Below, piece by piece: positions 63,256 through 64,000 of a stretch of DNA of 64,000 nt (within the stretch, counting starts at the first letter, position 1; every line of letters begins with the position of its first letter). The DNA is from Thalassotalea sp. HSM 43 (GTDB taxonomy: Bacteria > Pseudomonadota > Gammaproteobacteria > Enterobacterales > Alteromonadaceae): NCBI RefSeq assembly GCF_004752005.1, contig NZ_CP038493.1, positions 1,822,302 through 1,886,301 of the forward strand, written 5' to 3'. A program made the translations under genes and the position numbers. Below the pieces are notes generated by a model. That model was given only the letters and a program-made list of their open reading frames with translations. It was not told the DNA's origin and did no database searches.

Positions 63256-64000
63256 ATGAAAACCATTCAAATAGGCCATTTAAATCAGCCATCTTCCCGA
63301 TTAATTTATGGCTGCATGCGCATTAATGGCGATAACTCAGCAGACGCTATTGAGCAAGGTAAAAACGCTATTCGAGCAGCGGTTGACGCTGGATACAACC
63401 ACTTTGATCATGCTGACATTTACGGCAATGGCGAATGTGAGCGCATTTTTGGTGAAGTGATCAAAGAATCACCTGAGTTGCGCGACCAGTTAATCATCAC
63501 CTCCAAAGCCGGTATCCGTTTTGCGGGCACTCCAACCGCTGACGATGTTGGTCGTTACGATTTTTCAAAAGAGTACATCACTGCGCAAGTCGAAGCCTCA
63601 TTACAGCGCTTGAACATTGACGCGTTGGATTTGTTTCTATTGCATCGACCAGATTATTTATTCGACCCACAAGTGGTTGCGGAAACCTTCGAGCAATTAA
63701 AACGCCAAGGTAAAGTCAAACAATTCGGTGTCAGTAACTTCAGCCCGTCACAAGTTAGTATGTTGCAATCGTTTAGCACCGAAAAACTGGCGGTAAATCA
63801 AGTCGAGATCAACATCCACAACATCAGTGCATTTGAAAATGGCACGTTAGATCAATGCCTTGAAAAACATATGGTACCAATGGCTTGGTGTCCAATTGCT
63901 ACCGTGGTGTATGAGGCATGGGGTAATACCTTTGATCAAGACACCGTAAACCGCATTCATCAGGAGCTGGATCGTCAAGCGCAATTCTATAACGAAGAAA
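63256..64000 (+). CDS. Aldo/keto reductase (3' end beyond the window)
   Basis: At least 248 residues, running off the window end. Seen: the AKR catalytic tetrad, with FDHADIYGNGE (Asp and Tyr), a lysine in LIITSKAG and histidine in DLFLLHRPDY, then KRQGKVKQFGVSNFSP. It resembles YdhF-type NADPH oxidoreductases. ATG at 63256 with AGAGAACC upstream, 11 bases after the second halogenase, so it is co-transcribed. Role unclear; it may act on a sugar or aldehyde in the same pathway. Confidence 0.9.
   Translation, partial: MKTIQIGHLNQPSSRLIYGCMRINGDNSADAIEQGKNAIRAAVDAGYNHFDHADIYGNGECERIFGEVIKESPELRDQLIITSKAGIRFAGTPTADDVGRYDFSKEYITAQVEASLQRLNIDALDLFLLHRPDYLFDPQVVAETFEQLKRQGKVKQFGVSNFSPSQVSMLQSFSTEKLAVNQVEINIHNISAFENGTLDQCLEKHMVPMAWCPIATVVYEAWGNTFDQDTVNRIHQELDRQAQFYNEE

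Overview
The window looks like a chromosomal segment of a marine gammaproteobacterium of the order Alteromonadales, most like Colwelliaceae (Thalassotalea/Colwellia type). This placement is inferred from protein families and gene order: rsmD divergent from ftsY-ftsE-ftsX-rpoH, ilvY/ilvC next to comM, a Rep helicase close to the E. coli form, and a TonB-receptor/flavin-halogenase alpha-glucan locus. It carries about 50 protein genes, no rRNA, tRNA, CRISPR array or insertion sequence, and reads mostly as stable core genome with two accessory-looking blocks.

Layout. (1) 232-5725, minus strand: seven tightly packed genes, arsR - dual-specificity phosphatase - gapdh - arsJ - Gfo/Idh/MocA oxidoreductase - gluconokinase - yghU. 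They sit behind one promoter with a perfect 20-bp palindrome between its -35 and -10. This is an organoarsenical-efflux operon apparently extended with sugar-acid and glutathione genes. (2) 5981-13506: a peroxiredoxin-glutaredoxin fusion, small conserved proteins (VF530, GFA, DksA-like, YdcH-like), two membrane transporters, a 692-697-residue coiled-coil protein, a YjaG homologue and dodecin. (3) 13493-18543: rsmD and the cell-division/heat-shock block ftsYEX-rpoH; FtsY carries an (EP)11 tract encoded by a hexanucleotide repeat. (4) 18828-22022: a GAF-GGDEF-EAL protein with a substituted EAL metal site and a membrane protein with a ruined GGDEF domain. (5) 22100-33734: rep, ubiK, then branched-chain amino-acid genes. 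ilvE-ilvD-ilvA lie behind an attenuator with a previously unlisted leader peptide, followed by comM, ilvY and ilvC. (6) 33870-39875: asparaginase, proBA, a YbdG-type channel and tesB. (7) 39954-40127: a sigma70-type promoter and a c-di-GMP-I (GEMM-I) riboswitch with no gene downstream on its strand. (8) 40230-49286: a DUF885 lipoprotein, DUF523, a Kef antiporter, an exported Prx-like protein, deoA/cdd, a beta-barrel-like protein and a two-gene spermidine-synthase-like pair. (9) 49436 to the window end: an alpha-glucan utilisation locus (LacI regulator, MFS sugar transporter, GH97, GH13 pullulanase-type lipoprotein, TonB receptor, two flavin-dependent halogenases, aldo/keto reductase cut by the window edge). 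Three copies of an 11-bp motif lie in its divergent promoter region.

How they fit together. The ars operon would convert arsenate to 1-arseno-3-phosphoglycerate (GAPDH) and expel it (ArsJ). The ilv genes supply most of isoleucine/valine synthesis except acetohydroxyacid synthase, which is not in the window. The glucan locus would import maltodextrins through the TonB receptor, debranch and hydrolyse them with GH13/GH97, and take sugars up through the MFS carrier.

The observations most worth following are the promoter-driven orphan c-di-GMP riboswitch, the seven-gene ars operon with its phosphatase, the ilv attenuator, the paired halogenases and a family of intergenic heptanucleotide repeats.
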